A DNA stretch of 14,895 bases from the NCBI GenBank assembly GCA_937967345.1, contig CALBTN010000306.1, positions 1-14,895 on the forward strand, given 5' to 3'. Of this stretch, positions 6,927 to 14,236 are shown one piece after another (positions within the stretch are counted from its first letter, which is position 1; every line of letters begins with the position of its first letter). The DNA is from an uncultured Rubrivivax sp. GTDB taxonomy: Bacteria > Pseudomonadota > Gammaproteobacteria > Burkholderiales > Burkholderiaceae_C. The notes under the pieces were generated by a model, which did no database searches, had not been told where the DNA came from, and worked only from the letters and a program-made list of their open reading frames with translations. Made by a program: the position numbers and the translations under genes.

Positions 6927-7145
6927 TCAGATCTCTTCGCCAGGGAGATCCATCAGATCGAACCGGTCGTTGTCCGGCTCCGCGTCGTCGACCGCGACGG
7001 TGATCAGTGCCGGCTTGTCCAGCGGACGGCAGATTCGGCTGTGCAGGCGCTCCAGGCGCTCCGACTTCTCGATCGCCATGAACACCGCTTGCGGGTCCAG
7101 CAGCAATGCAAAGGGATTGGGGGCTGAATGTTGAACCTGTGACAT
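6927..7145 (-). CDS. Small hypothetical protein, 72 residues
   Basis: The translation (MSQVQHSAPNPFALLLDPQAVF...) has balanced composition, a PNPFALLLDP segment, a basic ERLERLHSRICRPLDKP stretch that could be helical, and an acidic tail (DDAEPDND, DLPGEEI). The start at 7145 is supported by AAGGTG seven bases upstream on the minus strand. From memory it resembles short conserved hypothetical proteins of Burkholderiales, but I cannot verify that and know no function. It is convergent with the 105-residue gene across 60 bases that include the right dif-like repeat. It is in the same direction as the tatD operon but 282 bases beyond the tatD stop, so it probably has its own promoter. Confidence 0.6.
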   Translation of the reverse strand: MSQVQHSAPNPFALLLDPQAVFMAIEKSERLERLHSRICRPLDKPALITVAVDDAEPDNDRFDLMDLPGEEI

Positions 7146-7370
7146 CGGGATTCACCTTCTGGCAGTTGGCGTGCGGGCCACTCTATCGATGCGCCAAGCG
7201 AGCACACAGTCGGCACCTTGCCAACCCGGCTGTCGGCAAATGGCTGACAGCGCTGCTGTCGCGCCATCCAGCCGGTGCCGTAGGTGTGGCGATGCCGGGC
7301 TCGGATGGCGGTCGCGCAGCGCCCCGGTCCAAGGGCGCCAAGAGCACTGGCATCGTCGTGGTCGGCTTCA

Positions 7371-7427
7371 GAAGTCAACAAGGTAAATTCGTTGTATAGC
7401 AACAGGTTGTGCAACAAAGATCAAGTT
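7371..7427. promoter_or_regulatory. AT-richer tract with GTTG/CAAC inverted repeats beyond tatD
   Basis: Within the 282-base gap between tatD and the 72-residue gene, this tract is clearly lower in GC than its surroundings. It contains GTTG-TATAG-CAAC (7391-7403) and GTTG-TG-CAAC (7406-7415) in tandem. On the minus strand TATACA (about 7394-7399) could be a -10 box for the downstream 72-residue gene, but the -35 match is weak. The stems are too short and lack a T run for a convincing terminator. The rest of the gap (7146-7370) shows nothing I can name. Confidence 0.25.
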
Positions 7428-8237
7428 TTACTTGACATATCGCGACGAACCTCCGGTGTCGAGACTGCGGCAGAACAATCGGTCGAAATTGGCGCTGGTG
7501 GCTTCGGCCACCTGTTGCACACTGCAGCCTTTCACGGCCGCCAACTGCTCGGCCACGTGGCGTACGTAGGCCGGTTGATTGACCTTGCCGCGGTGCGGCA
7601 CCGGCGCGAGATAGGGGCTGTCGGTTTCGATCAGGCAGCGCTCGAGCGGCACGCGGCGCGCGATCTCGCGCAGATCGGCCGCGTTCTTGAAGCTGAGGAT
7701 GCCGGAAAACGAGATCAAGAACCCGAGGTCCAGCGCGGCATCGGCGACCTGCTGGCTTTCGGTGAAGCAGTGGAACACGCCGCGCACCGCGCCCTCGCCT
7801 TCGCTTCGCAGCAGCGCCAGCGTGTCCTGCGCGGCGCTGCGGGTGTGCACGATCAACGGCAGAGCGCACTGTCGCGCCGCGCGGATGTGCACCGCGAAGC
7901 GATCCCGCTGCCAGCGCATCTGTTCGATGCTGCGCCCCTCGAGCCGGTAGTAGTCCAGACCGGTTTCGCCGATGGCCACCACGCGCGGCAGCGCGGCGCG
8001 GCGCAGCAGGTCGTCGACGCTGGGCTCGTGCACGTCCTGGCTGTCCGGGTGCACTCCCACACTGGCCCAGAAGTTGTCATGGCCAAGCGCCAGCGCGTGC
8101 ACCGCGGGAAACTCTTCGAGGGTGGTGCAGATGCACAGCGCCCGGTCGACCTCGGCGGCGCGCATCGCGCTGCGCAACTCGTCGATGCGGGTGTGCAGCT
8201 CGGGAAAGGTCAGATGGCAGTGTGAGTCGACAAACAT
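7428..8237 (-). CDS. tatD: TatD-family metal-dependent DNase/hydrolase (YcfH type)
   Basis: TatD-family proteins are TIM-barrel, divalent-metal hydrolases with 3'-5' DNase activity in characterised members. The 269 residues match the usual about 260. Metal-ligand motifs are all present: DSHCHL (H6, H8), GETGLDYY (E91), LIVHTR (H131), FHCFTES (H156) and ETDSPYLAP (D206). The last 12 or so residues after the conserved ANFDRLF are a short unconserved tail. It is the last gene of the mltG-tmk-holB-pilZ-tatD run; its closest relative by context is Escherichia coli ycfH, next to holB there too. The ATG at 8237 has only a weak ribosome binding site, preceded by an inverted repeat (8239-8270). Confidence 0.92.
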   Translation of the reverse strand: MFVDSHCHLTFPELHTRIDELRSAMRAAEVDRALCICTTLEEFPAVHALALGHDNFWASVGVHPDSQDVHEPSVDDLLRRAALPRVVAIGETGLDYYRLEGRSIEQMRWQRDRFAVHIRAARQCALPLIVHTRSAAQDTLALLRSEGEGAVRGVFHCFTESQQVADAALDLGFLISFSGILSFKNAADLREIARRVPLERCLIETDSPYLAPVPHRGKVNQPAYVRHVAEQLAAVKGCSVQQVAEATSANFDRLFCRSLDTGGSSRYVK

Positions 8238-8238
8238 C

Positions 8239-8270
8239 GGCGGCCTGCGCGCAGCTTGCGCAAAACCGCC
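8239..8270. repeat. Two-part hairpin in the pilZ-tatD gap, upstream of the tatD start
   Basis: Plus strand: GGCGG (8239-8243) pairs with CCGCC (8266-8270), and inside it TGCGC (8246-8250) pairs with GCGCA (8258-8262), loop GCAGCTT. In the minus-strand mRNA it ends one base before the tatD ATG, so it could cover the ribosome binding region. It has no T tract, so a terminator is less likely. Confidence 0.4.
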
Positions 8271-8291
8271 ATTGTCGGAGCAGCGGCCCGG

Positions 8292-8729
8292 CTACAGCGT
8301 TTGCGTCGGCTTGTTCGACGACACCGAGGTGCCCAGCATCTCCTCGATCTTCAGCTTCAGCCCGCGCGTCTTTTCGTCGGCCGGAAAGCGCACGCCCACG
8401 CCTTGGGTGCGCCCGCCGGAGGCGTTGTTCGGCGTGATCCATGCCACCTTGCCGGCCACCGGGTAGCGCTGCGGGTCGTCGGGCAACGACAGCAGCAGAT
8501 AGATGTCCTCACCGAGCCTGTAGTCGCGCGCGGTCGGTACGAACAAGCCGCCGTCGGTCAGCAGCGGCATGTAGGCTGCATAGAGCGCGCCCTTCTCGCG
8601 AAACACCAGTTGGATCACGCTGGGCCGCCCAGGCCCCGCGGCAGACAACGGCATCGGCGCGGTCGTTGCGGCGGTGCCCGACGAAGAACCCGACGGCGAG
8701 GCGATGCGGGGCGATGCGCGATCGTTCAT
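8292..8729 (-). CDS. pilZ: PilZ-domain protein, type IV pilus biogenesis type
   Basis: The 145-residue protein has an unstructured Ala/Ser/Pro-rich lead (1-35) and a PilZ domain (about 36-132) with LLTDGGLFVPT, GEDIYLLLSLPDD, GKVAWITP and GVGVRF. This is the pattern of Pseudomonas aeruginosa PilZ, which is needed for type IV pilus assembly and acts with PilB and FimX-like partners. The RxxxR and DxSxxG c-di-GMP-binding motifs of other PilZ domains are not seen, consistent with this subfamily. Start ATG 8729 overlaps the holB stop (ATGA), giving translational coupling. Location between holB and tatD is the family's usual place in proteobacteria. Confidence 0.9.
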   Translation of the reverse strand: MNDRASPRIASPSGSSSGTAATTAPMPLSAAGPGRPSVIQLVFREKGALYAAYMPLLTDGGLFVPTARDYRLGEDIYLLLSLPDDPQRYPVAGKVAWITPNNASGGRTQGVGVRFPADEKTRGLKLKIEEMLGTSVSSNKPTQTL

Positions 8730-9793
8730 CGGCCCAGTGTATCCAAGGCCCTGCCGCCGCGGCCCGGGGCGATAGCTGCTTGTTTCGTGCCATCTTGCCA
8801 ACAGGCGCGGCCTTCGCCGACCAGGGCCTCGATCAGCAGCGCCTCGTTCCAAGGATGTTCATCGTGCCGCGCCACCCGCGCCAGCGAGCGCGCCCAGCGG
8901 TTCAGTGCGTCCAGCCTCGCACCCGCTGGCAGCGCGGACGCGGCGAAGTAGCGCGGACTGGCGCCCAGCGCCAGCACCATCGCGTCATGGCAGAGCTTTT
9001 GCAGCGCATCCAACGCGCGCAGCAGCGGCCACCCGGCCAGTGCTGCGGCCTGGCCTTTGGCCACCGCGCGCGGCAGGCCAAGCCAATGGCTCGCCTCGAT
9101 GCCTGCCGCAGCCAGCTGCTGTGCCAACAGCGGCGCACCAGCGGCGGCGGCCAGCAGCACCGGCGCGTCGCGCACCCCCTGCTCTTCCAGCCACTGGCAG
9201 GCCTGCGCCATGGTGGGTGCGCCCAGGCGGATGCGCTGGCAGCGGCTGCGCACGGTGGGCAGCAGCAACCCCGCATCGGCGGTGCCAAGCAGCAGCCGTG
9301 CCGCCCCGGGCGGCTCTTCCAGCGTCTTGAGCAATGCGCTGGCCGCCTGCAGGTTCATCGCCTCGGCCGGATGCAGCAGCAGCACCTTGGCGCGGCCGCG
9401 CGACGAACTGCGCGCCACCCAGTCGATCGCGGCACGCAGCTCGTCGATGCGGATCTGCCGGCTCGGCTTCTTGCGGCCCTTGGGCGCATCGGCCGCATCG
9501 TCGTCGGGTCCGCCCCAGCCGTAGGCCGCGCGATGGGCCTCGGGCACGAGGCGGTACAGATCCGGGTGCGCCCCCGCCTGCAGCAGCCGGCAGCTTTCGC
9601 AGCGCCCGCACGGTGCCATGGCGTCGTTGGTCTCGCACAGCCAGGCCTGCGCCAACGCGACCATGAAGTGCAGCGCGCCATCGCCGGCCGCGGCTTGCAC
9701 CAGCAGCGCATGGCCCCGCTGGTGCTGCAGCGCGTCGCGCAGCGGTTGCTGCTGCCAGGGCAGCGGCAGCTTGCCGTCGGGGCCTACCACCAT
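8726..9793 (-). CDS. holB: DNA polymerase III delta prime subunit
   Basis: Delta prime is the stator of the clamp loader that places the sliding clamp on primed DNA. The 355 residues include a four-Cys zinc module (C53, C62, C65, C68; CGRCESC), HPDLY, a SALLKTLEEPP segment and VRSRCQRI, which corresponds to the SRC arginine-finger motif. The P-loop position reads AAAGDGALH and lacks the GKT lysine, as expected because delta prime does not hydrolyse ATP. An acidic/basic insert (about residues 94-111, DDDAADAPKGRKK) follows the zinc module. ATG 9793 overlaps the tmk stop by 10 bases; the frame is open further upstream inside tmk but that part is a shadow of tmk. Confidence 0.94.
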   Translation of the reverse strand: MVVGPDGKLPLPWQQQPLRDALQHQRGHALLVQAAAGDGALHFMVALAQAWLCETNDAMAPCGRCESCRLLQAGAHPDLYRLVPEAHRAAYGWGGPDDDAADAPKGRKKPSRQIRIDELRAAIDWVARSSSRGRAKVLLLHPAEAMNLQAASALLKTLEEPPGAARLLLGTADAGLLLPTVRSRCQRIRLGAPTMAQACQWLEEQGVRDAPVLLAAAAGAPLLAQQLAAAGIEASHWLGLPRAVAKGQAAALAGWPLLRALDALQKLCHDAMVLALGASPRYFAASALPAGARLDALNRWARSLARVARHDEHPWNEALLIEALVGEGRACWQDGTKQAAIAPGRGGRALDTLGR

Positions 9794-10401
9794 GGCCGCT
9801 GCTGCAGTGCGTCGACGATGCGCACCCAGACCTCGTCGGGCCGGCCCGTGGCGTCCAGGCGCACGAAGCGCTGCGGCGCAAGCGCCAGGCGCTGTGCGTA
9901 GCCTTCGCGCACCCGCGCGAAGAAGGCCTCGTCCTCGCGTTCGAAGCGATCGGGCGCGCGCGCGCCGGCGCGGCGCGCCGCGGCCTGCGCCGGCGGCAGG
10001 TCGAACCACAGCGTCAGGTCCGGCTGCAGACCTTGCTGCACCCAGGCCTCGAGCTGGCGCAGCACGCCCAGATCGAAGCCGCGCCCGCCGCCTTGGTAGG
10101 CAAAGCTCGCGTCGGTGAAGCGGTCGCACAGCACGATCGCGCCGCGCGCCAGCGCCGGCTGGATGCAATGGCGCAGGTGATCGCGCCGCGCGGCGAAGAT
10201 CAACAAGCTCTCGCTCAGCGCGTCCATCGGCTGATGCAGCACCAGCTCGCGCAGTTGCTCGGCCAGCGGGCTGCCGCCGGGCTCGCGGGTGAGAACGACT
10301 TCGCGGCCGTGCGCGCGCGCCCAGTCCTGCAGCGCGCCGATGTGGGTGGACTTGCCCGCGCCGTCGATGCCTTCGAAGGTGATGAAACGGCCCGGTTTCA
10401 T
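9784..10401 (-). CDS. tmk: Thymidylate kinase (dTMP kinase)
   Basis: Converts dTMP and ATP to dTDP and ADP, the step common to de novo and salvage dTTP synthesis. The 205 residues have the P-loop GIDGAGKST (11-19), TREPGG (38-43), the DR motif in LCDRFTDAS (about 92-99), and AYQGGGRG (101-108) at the lid. These are the signature positions of bacterial Tmk. It lies 34 bases after mltG and overlaps holB by 10 bases, so it is an internal operon gene. Confidence 0.96.
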   Translation of the reverse strand: MKPGRFITFEGIDGAGKSTHIGALQDWARAHGREVVLTREPGGSPLAEQLRELVLHQPMDALSESLLIFAARRDHLRHCIQPALARGAIVLCDRFTDASFAYQGGGRGFDLGVLRQLEAWVQQGLQPDLTLWFDLPPAQAAARRAGARAPDRFEREDEAFFARVREGYAQRLALAPQRFVRLDATGRPDEVWVRIVDALQQRPWW

Positions 10402-10435
10402 GCGATCGCGCGGGCCGCGCGCAAGCGGGTCGAGT

Positions 10436-11458
10436 TCACGGTTGGGCCTTGCGCTGGTAGGTGTTCACCGCCCGATTGTGCTCGGCCAAGGTGTCGCTGA
10501 ACGCGCTGCTGCCGTCGCCGCGCGCGACGAAATACAGCGCCTTGCCGGGCCTGGGCTTGACCACCGCCTGCAACGACGCGGCGCTGGGCAAGCCGATCGG
10601 GGTCGGCGGCAGTCCGGCGCGGGTGTAGGTGTTGAACGCGGCGTCGGCTTGCAGGTCGCGCTTGCGCAGGTTGCCGTCGAAGGCTTCGCCCAGCCCGTAG
10701 ATGACGGTCGGGTCGCTTTGCAGCGGCATGCCCAGGCGCAGCCGGTTCAAGAACACCGTGGCGATCATCGCCGCGTCGTCCTTGGGGCCGCTTTCCTTCT
10801 CGACGATCGACGCCAGGATCAGCGCCTGGTCGGCGCTGCGCAGCGGTGAGTCGGCGCCGCGTTGCGCCCAGGCGGCGTCGAGTTGCCGGCGCATCGCGGC
10901 GTGCGCGCGCTTGAGCACCGTCAGGTCGCTGACGCCGCGGCTGTAGAGGTAGGTGTCCGGAAAGAGCCGGCCTTCGACACTGGTGCCAGCGTCACCCAGC
11001 GCGTGCATCAGCTCGGCCTCGGTCATGCCCTGCGTCGCGGGTTTCAGGTTCGGCGCGGCGGCCAGCGCGCTGCGCACTTGGCGCCAGGTCCAGCCCTCGG
11101 CCAGGCGCAGTCTTTCGAGCGTCTCGTCGCCCTGCACCATCTTGTCCAGCAACTGGCGCGGCGTGGTGCCGCTGCCGATCTGGTAGCTGCCGGCACGGAT
11201 GCGCCGCGCCTGCCCCGACCAGCGAAACCACTGGTACAACAGCTGCGGCGACGTGCGCACACCGGACGCCACCCAGCCCTGCGCCACCTCGCGCGGCGTC
11301 GTGCCGGGCTCGATGGACAGTTCGACTGCCGCGGCGCTCAACGTCAACGGACGCTGCAACCACCACCATGCGCTGGCCAGCGCGATCGCCGCTGCCAGCA
11401 GCAGCAACGCGACGCAAGCGGCAAGCCACTTGGCCGCCGTCCTGGTCTTCGAAGCCAT
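10436..11458 (-). CDS. mltG: Endolytic murein transglycosylase MltG (YceG)
   Basis: MltG cleaves nascent glycan strands in the inner membrane and sets their length, acting as a proposed terminator of peptidoglycan polymerisation. The 340-residue protein has a short basic lead, one transmembrane helix (about 11-33, WLAACVALLLL...), a LysM-like subdomain (about 44-110) and the YceG catalytic domain. ASIVEKES carries the catalytic Glu (E220), and LQSDPTVIYG, FNTYTRAGLPPTPI and ALYFVARGDGSSAF are characteristic. ATG 11458 was chosen because it gives the expected membrane-anchor start; the long frame beyond it overlaps ygfZ antisense and is not coding. First gene of the five-gene minus-strand operon. 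Confidence 0.95.
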   Translation of the reverse strand: MASKTRTAAKWLAACVALLLLAAAIALASAWWWLQRPLTLSAAAVELSIEPGTTPREVAQGWVASGVRTSPQLLYQWFRWSGQARRIRAGSYQIGSGTTPRQLLDKMVQGDETLERLRLAEGWTWRQVRSALAAAPNLKPATQGMTEAELMHALGDAGTSVEGRLFPDTYLYSRGVSDLTVLKRAHAAMRRQLDAAWAQRGADSPLRSADQALILASIVEKESGPKDDAAMIATVFLNRLRLGMPLQSDPTVIYGLGEAFDGNLRKRDLQADAAFNTYTRAGLPPTPIGLPSAASLQAVVKPRPGKALYFVARGDGSSAFSDTLAEHNRAVNTYQRKAQP

Positions 11459-11479
11459 GCAGGCGATGATAATTGGCGC
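11459..11479. promoter_or_regulatory. 21-base divergent start region between mltG and ygfZ
   Basis: Only 21 bases separate the two divergent ATG codons. The gap is AT-rich in the middle: GATAAT (11468-11473, plus) is one mismatch from a -10 box, and TATCAT on the minus strand (11466-11471) is also one mismatch away. Neither has a good -35 partner, and neither gene shows a proper Shine-Dalgarno sequence. If these boxes work, both transcripts would begin at or very near the start codon. Confidence 0.35.
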
Positions 11480-12415
11480 ATGCCAGACAACGAACTCGAC
11501 GCCACCTTGGCCGACGGCGCGCTGCGCCTGCACGACTGGGGCGTGATCCTTGCCGAAGGCCCTGACGCGGCCACCTTCCTCAACGGTCAGCTGACGCAGG
11601 ACATGCTGCATCTGGCCGACGCACCGGCACGCCTGGCGGGCTACTGCTCGCCCAAGGGCCGGCTGCTCGCCAGCTTTGTCACGTGGCAGCCGGCGCCCGA
11701 GACCATCGTGCTGGCTTGCAGCGCCGACGTGCTCGCAGCCACGCTGAAGCGGCTGTCGATGTACGTGCTGCGCGCCAAGTGCAAGCTCAGCGACGCCTCG
11801 GCGGCCTGGCCGCTGTACGGGCTGGCCGGTCCCGCGGCCGATGCGTTGCTGCGCGATCGGGTGCCCAGCGGCGAAGGCTCGCGCGGCAGCGTCGATGAAG
11901 CGCAGGTGATACGCCTGCGCAACGCGGCTGGCGTGTCGCGTTACCTGTGGACCGGCCTGCAGGCGCCGCCACTGTTGCCGCTGGCGCCCCAGTCCTGGGG
12001 CTGGCTCGAGGTGCTGAGCGGCGTGCCGCGCGTGGTTGCCGCCACGGCCGATCTGTTCGTGCCGCAGATGCTCAACTTCGAACTGCTCGGCGGCGTCAAC
12101 TTCAAGAAGGGCTGTTATCCGGGCCAGGAGGTGGTGGCGCGCAGCCAGTTTCGCGGCACCATCAAGCGGCGCACGGTGTTGGTGCACGCCGCGCAGGCGT
12201 TGTCGGCCGGCGAAGAAGTCTTTCACAGCGACGACCCCGAGCAGCCCGCCGGCACGGTGGTGCTGGCCGCATCGTTGCCCGACGGGCGCCATGCGGCGCT
12301 GGTCGAGCTGAAGCTGGCCGCACTGGCCAGCGGCAGCGTGCATGCCGGCAGCGCTGGCGGTGCGCGGCTGCAGCCGGCCGCCCTGCCCTACACGCTGGAG
12401 CCGCTGACCGACTGA
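11480..12415 (+). CDS. ygfZ: Folate-binding protein YgfZ (Fe-S cluster assembly/repair factor)
   Basis: YgfZ-family proteins are tetrahydrofolate-binding relatives of the glycine cleavage T protein that help make or repair certain Fe-S enzymes. The 311-residue protein carries the family signature KGCYPGQE (about 210-217) with its essential Cys (C212). It also has FLNGQLTQDM, YCSPKGRLLASF and PQMLNFELLGGVNFKKG, all typical. The ATG at 11480 gives the usual N-terminus; the open frame upstream is antisense to mltG. It diverges from mltG by 21 bases and its stop is one base from the stop of the convergent thioesterase-GNAT gene. Confidence 0.93.
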   Translation: MPDNELDATLADGALRLHDWGVILAEGPDAATFLNGQLTQDMLHLADAPARLAGYCSPKGRLLASFVTWQPAPETIVLACSADVLAATLKRLSMYVLRAKCKLSDASAAWPLYGLAGPAADALLRDRVPSGEGSRGSVDEAQVIRLRNAAGVSRYLWTGLQAPPLLPLAPQSWGWLEVLSGVPRVVAATADLFVPQMLNFELLGGVNFKKGCYPGQEVVARSQFRGTIKRRTVLVHAAQALSAGEEVFHSDDPEQPAGTVVLAASLPDGRHAALVELKLAALASGSVHAGSAGGARLQPAALPYTLEPLTD

Positions 12416-12416
12416 G

Positions 12417-13283
12417 CTACAACGCGCGCGCCATCTCGACGTGCGCGATCCCGACCTCGTCGAACGGCGCGCCGCGCGGCGCGAACCCGGCGCGCGCGTA
12501 GAACCCGGCCGCGCTCGTCTGCGCGTGCAGCAGCACCTCGCGGTCGCCCCGCGCCCGCGCCGCCGCGACCAGTGCATCCAGGATCGCGCGACCCAGCGCC
12601 GCGCCGCGCACCGCCTGCAGCACCGCCATGCGGCCGATGCGTGCGACGCCCGGCGCGTGCTCGAGCAAGCGCCCGGTGGCCACCGCGGCGCCGAGGCGGT
12701 TGTAGGCCACCGCGTGGATGCAGCCGGCATCGTCGGCGTCCCACTCGAGATCCGCCGGGATGCCTTGCTCTTCGATGAACACGCTGCGGCGAATGGGCTG
12801 CGCGTCGGCGCCGAGCTCGCTCCAGCCGCCGATGCGCAGCTCGATCATCGGCTCGCCGGCCTCGAAGCCGCGCAGCAGCGTGCGCAAGGCAGCGGGCGCC
12901 GGCTGGGTGGTTGGCGGCGCCTGCGCCGCAGGGTCGGCAAAGACGTACGTCAACTGCGCCTCGACCAGCGCGCAGTCGCCGCGAAACACCGCGGCATCAA
13001 AGACCAGCGACGACTCGCCGGCCTGGCTGCAGCGCAGCCCGACATCGAGCAGGTCGTCGCGACGGGCTGCGCTCAGGAACTCGAGCGTGGCCTTGCGCAG
13101 GATCAGCTCCCCGCCCAGCTGCGCCACGGCCTGGCGGCACGGCACGGCCATGGCGCGCCAGTAGCCGGCCATCGCGGCATCGAAGTAAGCTAGGTGGTGG
13201 CTGCCAAAGACGGTGTCGTGCAGGCCCACCTCGGCGCCGCGCACACGCAGGCGCTCGACATGGCGGAAAGGGTTTCGTTTCAC
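12417..13283 (-). CDS. Hotdog thioesterase (YbgC-like) fused to a GNAT acetyltransferase
   Basis: Two domains in 288 residues. Residues 1-118 are a 4-hydroxybenzoyl-CoA-thioesterase-type hotdog fold (RHVERLRVRG, VFGSHHLAYFDAAMAGYWRA, GGELILRKATLEFLSAARRDDLLDV, SLVFDAAVF, QLTYVFADP). After a Pro/Ala linker, residues 146-288 are an ElaA-like GNAT domain with SVFIEEQGIP, EWDADD, RIGRMAVL, the acetyl-CoA loop VRGAALGRA (225-233) and AAGFYARAGFAPRG. In YbgC-type enzymes the catalytic Asp sits in the xDxD or EVD segment; here that position reads EVG (G20). GTG 13283 overlaps the upstream hydrolase stop as GTGA, supporting this start and coupling. An internal ATG at residue 146 could allow a separate GNAT product. 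Substrates are unknown. Confidence 0.85.
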   Translation of the reverse strand: MKRNPFRHVERLRVRGAEVGLHDTVFGSHHLAYFDAAMAGYWRAMAVPCRQAVAQLGGELILRKATLEFLSAARRDDLLDVGLRCSQAGESSLVFDAAVFRGDCALVEAQLTYVFADPAAQAPPTTQPAPAALRTLLRGFEAGEPMIELRIGGWSELGADAQPIRRSVFIEEQGIPADLEWDADDAGCIHAVAYNRLGAAVATGRLLEHAPGVARIGRMAVLQAVRGAALGRAILDALVAAARARGDREVLLHAQTSAAGFYARAGFAPRGAPFDEVGIAHVEMARAL

Positions 13284-14221
13284 TTGAAGGCCTCCTCGAG
13301 CGCGTCGGCCGCGGCCTGTTGGGCGTCGGCGGCCTCGCCGAGCACGCGGCCCATCTTGATGAAATCGTGGGTCAACCCGCGGTACAGCTCGAGCGCCACC
13401 GGCACCCCGGCGATACGCAGCCGGTCGGCGTAGGCCAGGCCTTCGTCGACCAGCGCATCGCACTCGGCCAGGATCACGCAGGCCGGCGCCACGCCTTCAA
13501 GCGCATCGTGCTGCAGCGGCGCGAAGCGCCAGTCGGCACGGTGCGCGTGATCGATGTAGTGACCGAAGAACCAGTCGATGGTGGCCGCATCGAGCAAGAA
13601 GCCGTTGGCGAACAAGCGGCGCGACGCGGTGTCGCCGTAGGCCGAGGTGCCCGGCGTGATCAGCAGCTGCAGCGCCAACGGCAGGCCGTGGTCGCGCGCG
13701 TGCAGCGCGCACACCGCCGCCAGCGTGCCGCCGGCGCTGTCGCCGCCCACCGCCAGCCGGCTGCCATCCAGACCCAGCGTCGCTGCGTGCCGGTGCAGCC
13801 ACTGCAGCGCCGCCCACGCGTCGTCGACCGCCACCGGAAAGCGGTGCTCGGGCGCAAGCCGGTAGTGCAGCGCGACCACCGCTACACCGCTGCGCCGCGC
13901 GAGCTGCCGGCACAGGCTGTCATGTGTTTCCAAAGAGCCGATGACGAAACCCCCACCGTGCAGGTACAGCAGCACCGGTGCGGCGGCGTCGCTGTCGCAG
14001 TACACCCGCGCCGGCAGCGGCGCGCCGTCGGCCGCCGGCAGCTCGAAGTCGACCACGCGGCGCAGCGGCGCGCGCGGCAGATCGAGCACCTCGGCGCCCG
14101 ATTCGTACGCCGCGCGGGCCTGCGCTGGCGACAACGCATGCAAGGGCGTGCGCTGCGCGCGCCGGATGCGCTGCAACAGGCCTTGCATACGCGGGGTCAG
14201 GAACTGGGTGGGCTGTCGCAT
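13280..14221 (-). CDS. Alpha/beta hydrolase, hormone-sensitive-lipase (HSL/family IV esterase) type
   Basis: A predicted carboxylesterase or lipase of 313 residues, the normal length. HGGGFVIG (88-95) is the oxyanion-hole motif of the HSL family, GDSAGG (160-165) gives the nucleophile S162, ECDALVDE gives the acid D255, and GLTHDF gives the catalytic H285. HYRLAPEHRFPVAVDDAWAALQWL is also diagnostic. No signal peptide is seen, so it should be cytoplasmic. ATG 14221 is preferred because the earlier in-frame ATG at 14380 would add 53 Arg/Ser-rich residues overlapping the divergent dehydrogenase. It is followed by the overlapping thioesterase-GNAT gene, suggesting joint work on esters or acyl-CoA compounds. 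Confidence 0.92.
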   Translation of the reverse strand: MRQPTQFLTPRMQGLLQRIRRAQRTPLHALSPAQARAAYESGAEVLDLPRAPLRRVVDFELPAADGAPLPARVYCDSDAAAPVLLYLHGGGFVIGSLETHDSLCRQLARRSGVAVVALHYRLAPEHRFPVAVDDAWAALQWLHRHAATLGLDGSRLAVGGDSAGGTLAAVCALHARDHGLPLALQLLITPGTSAYGDTASRRLFANGFLLDAATIDWFFGHYIDHAHRADWRFAPLQHDALEGVAPACVILAECDALVDEGLAYADRLRIAGVPVALELYRGLTHDFIKMGRVLGEAADAQQAAADALEEAFK

Positions 14222-14236
14222 CGCGCCGGGTTGCAC

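Noticed and set aside
7432..7450. TTGACATATCGCGACG as a third copy of the dif-like repeat
   Set aside because: Only TTGACAT and part of the ATCG/CGCG segment match and the central TATACA is missing; it also codes the end of tatD. Probably chance.
7284..8225. 313-codon plus-strand open frame opposite tatD
   Set aside because: Antisense to the well-supported tatD gene with all metal-binding motifs; the plus-strand translation has no domain signs.
8981..9793. holB P-loop lacking GKT as a damaged gene
   Set aside because: Delta prime subunits normally lack a working ATP site; the zinc module, SRC motif and full length show an intact gene.
10862..11479. Upstream plus-strand extension of ygfZ
   Set aside because: It is antisense to mltG and the standard YgfZ N-terminus starts at 11480.
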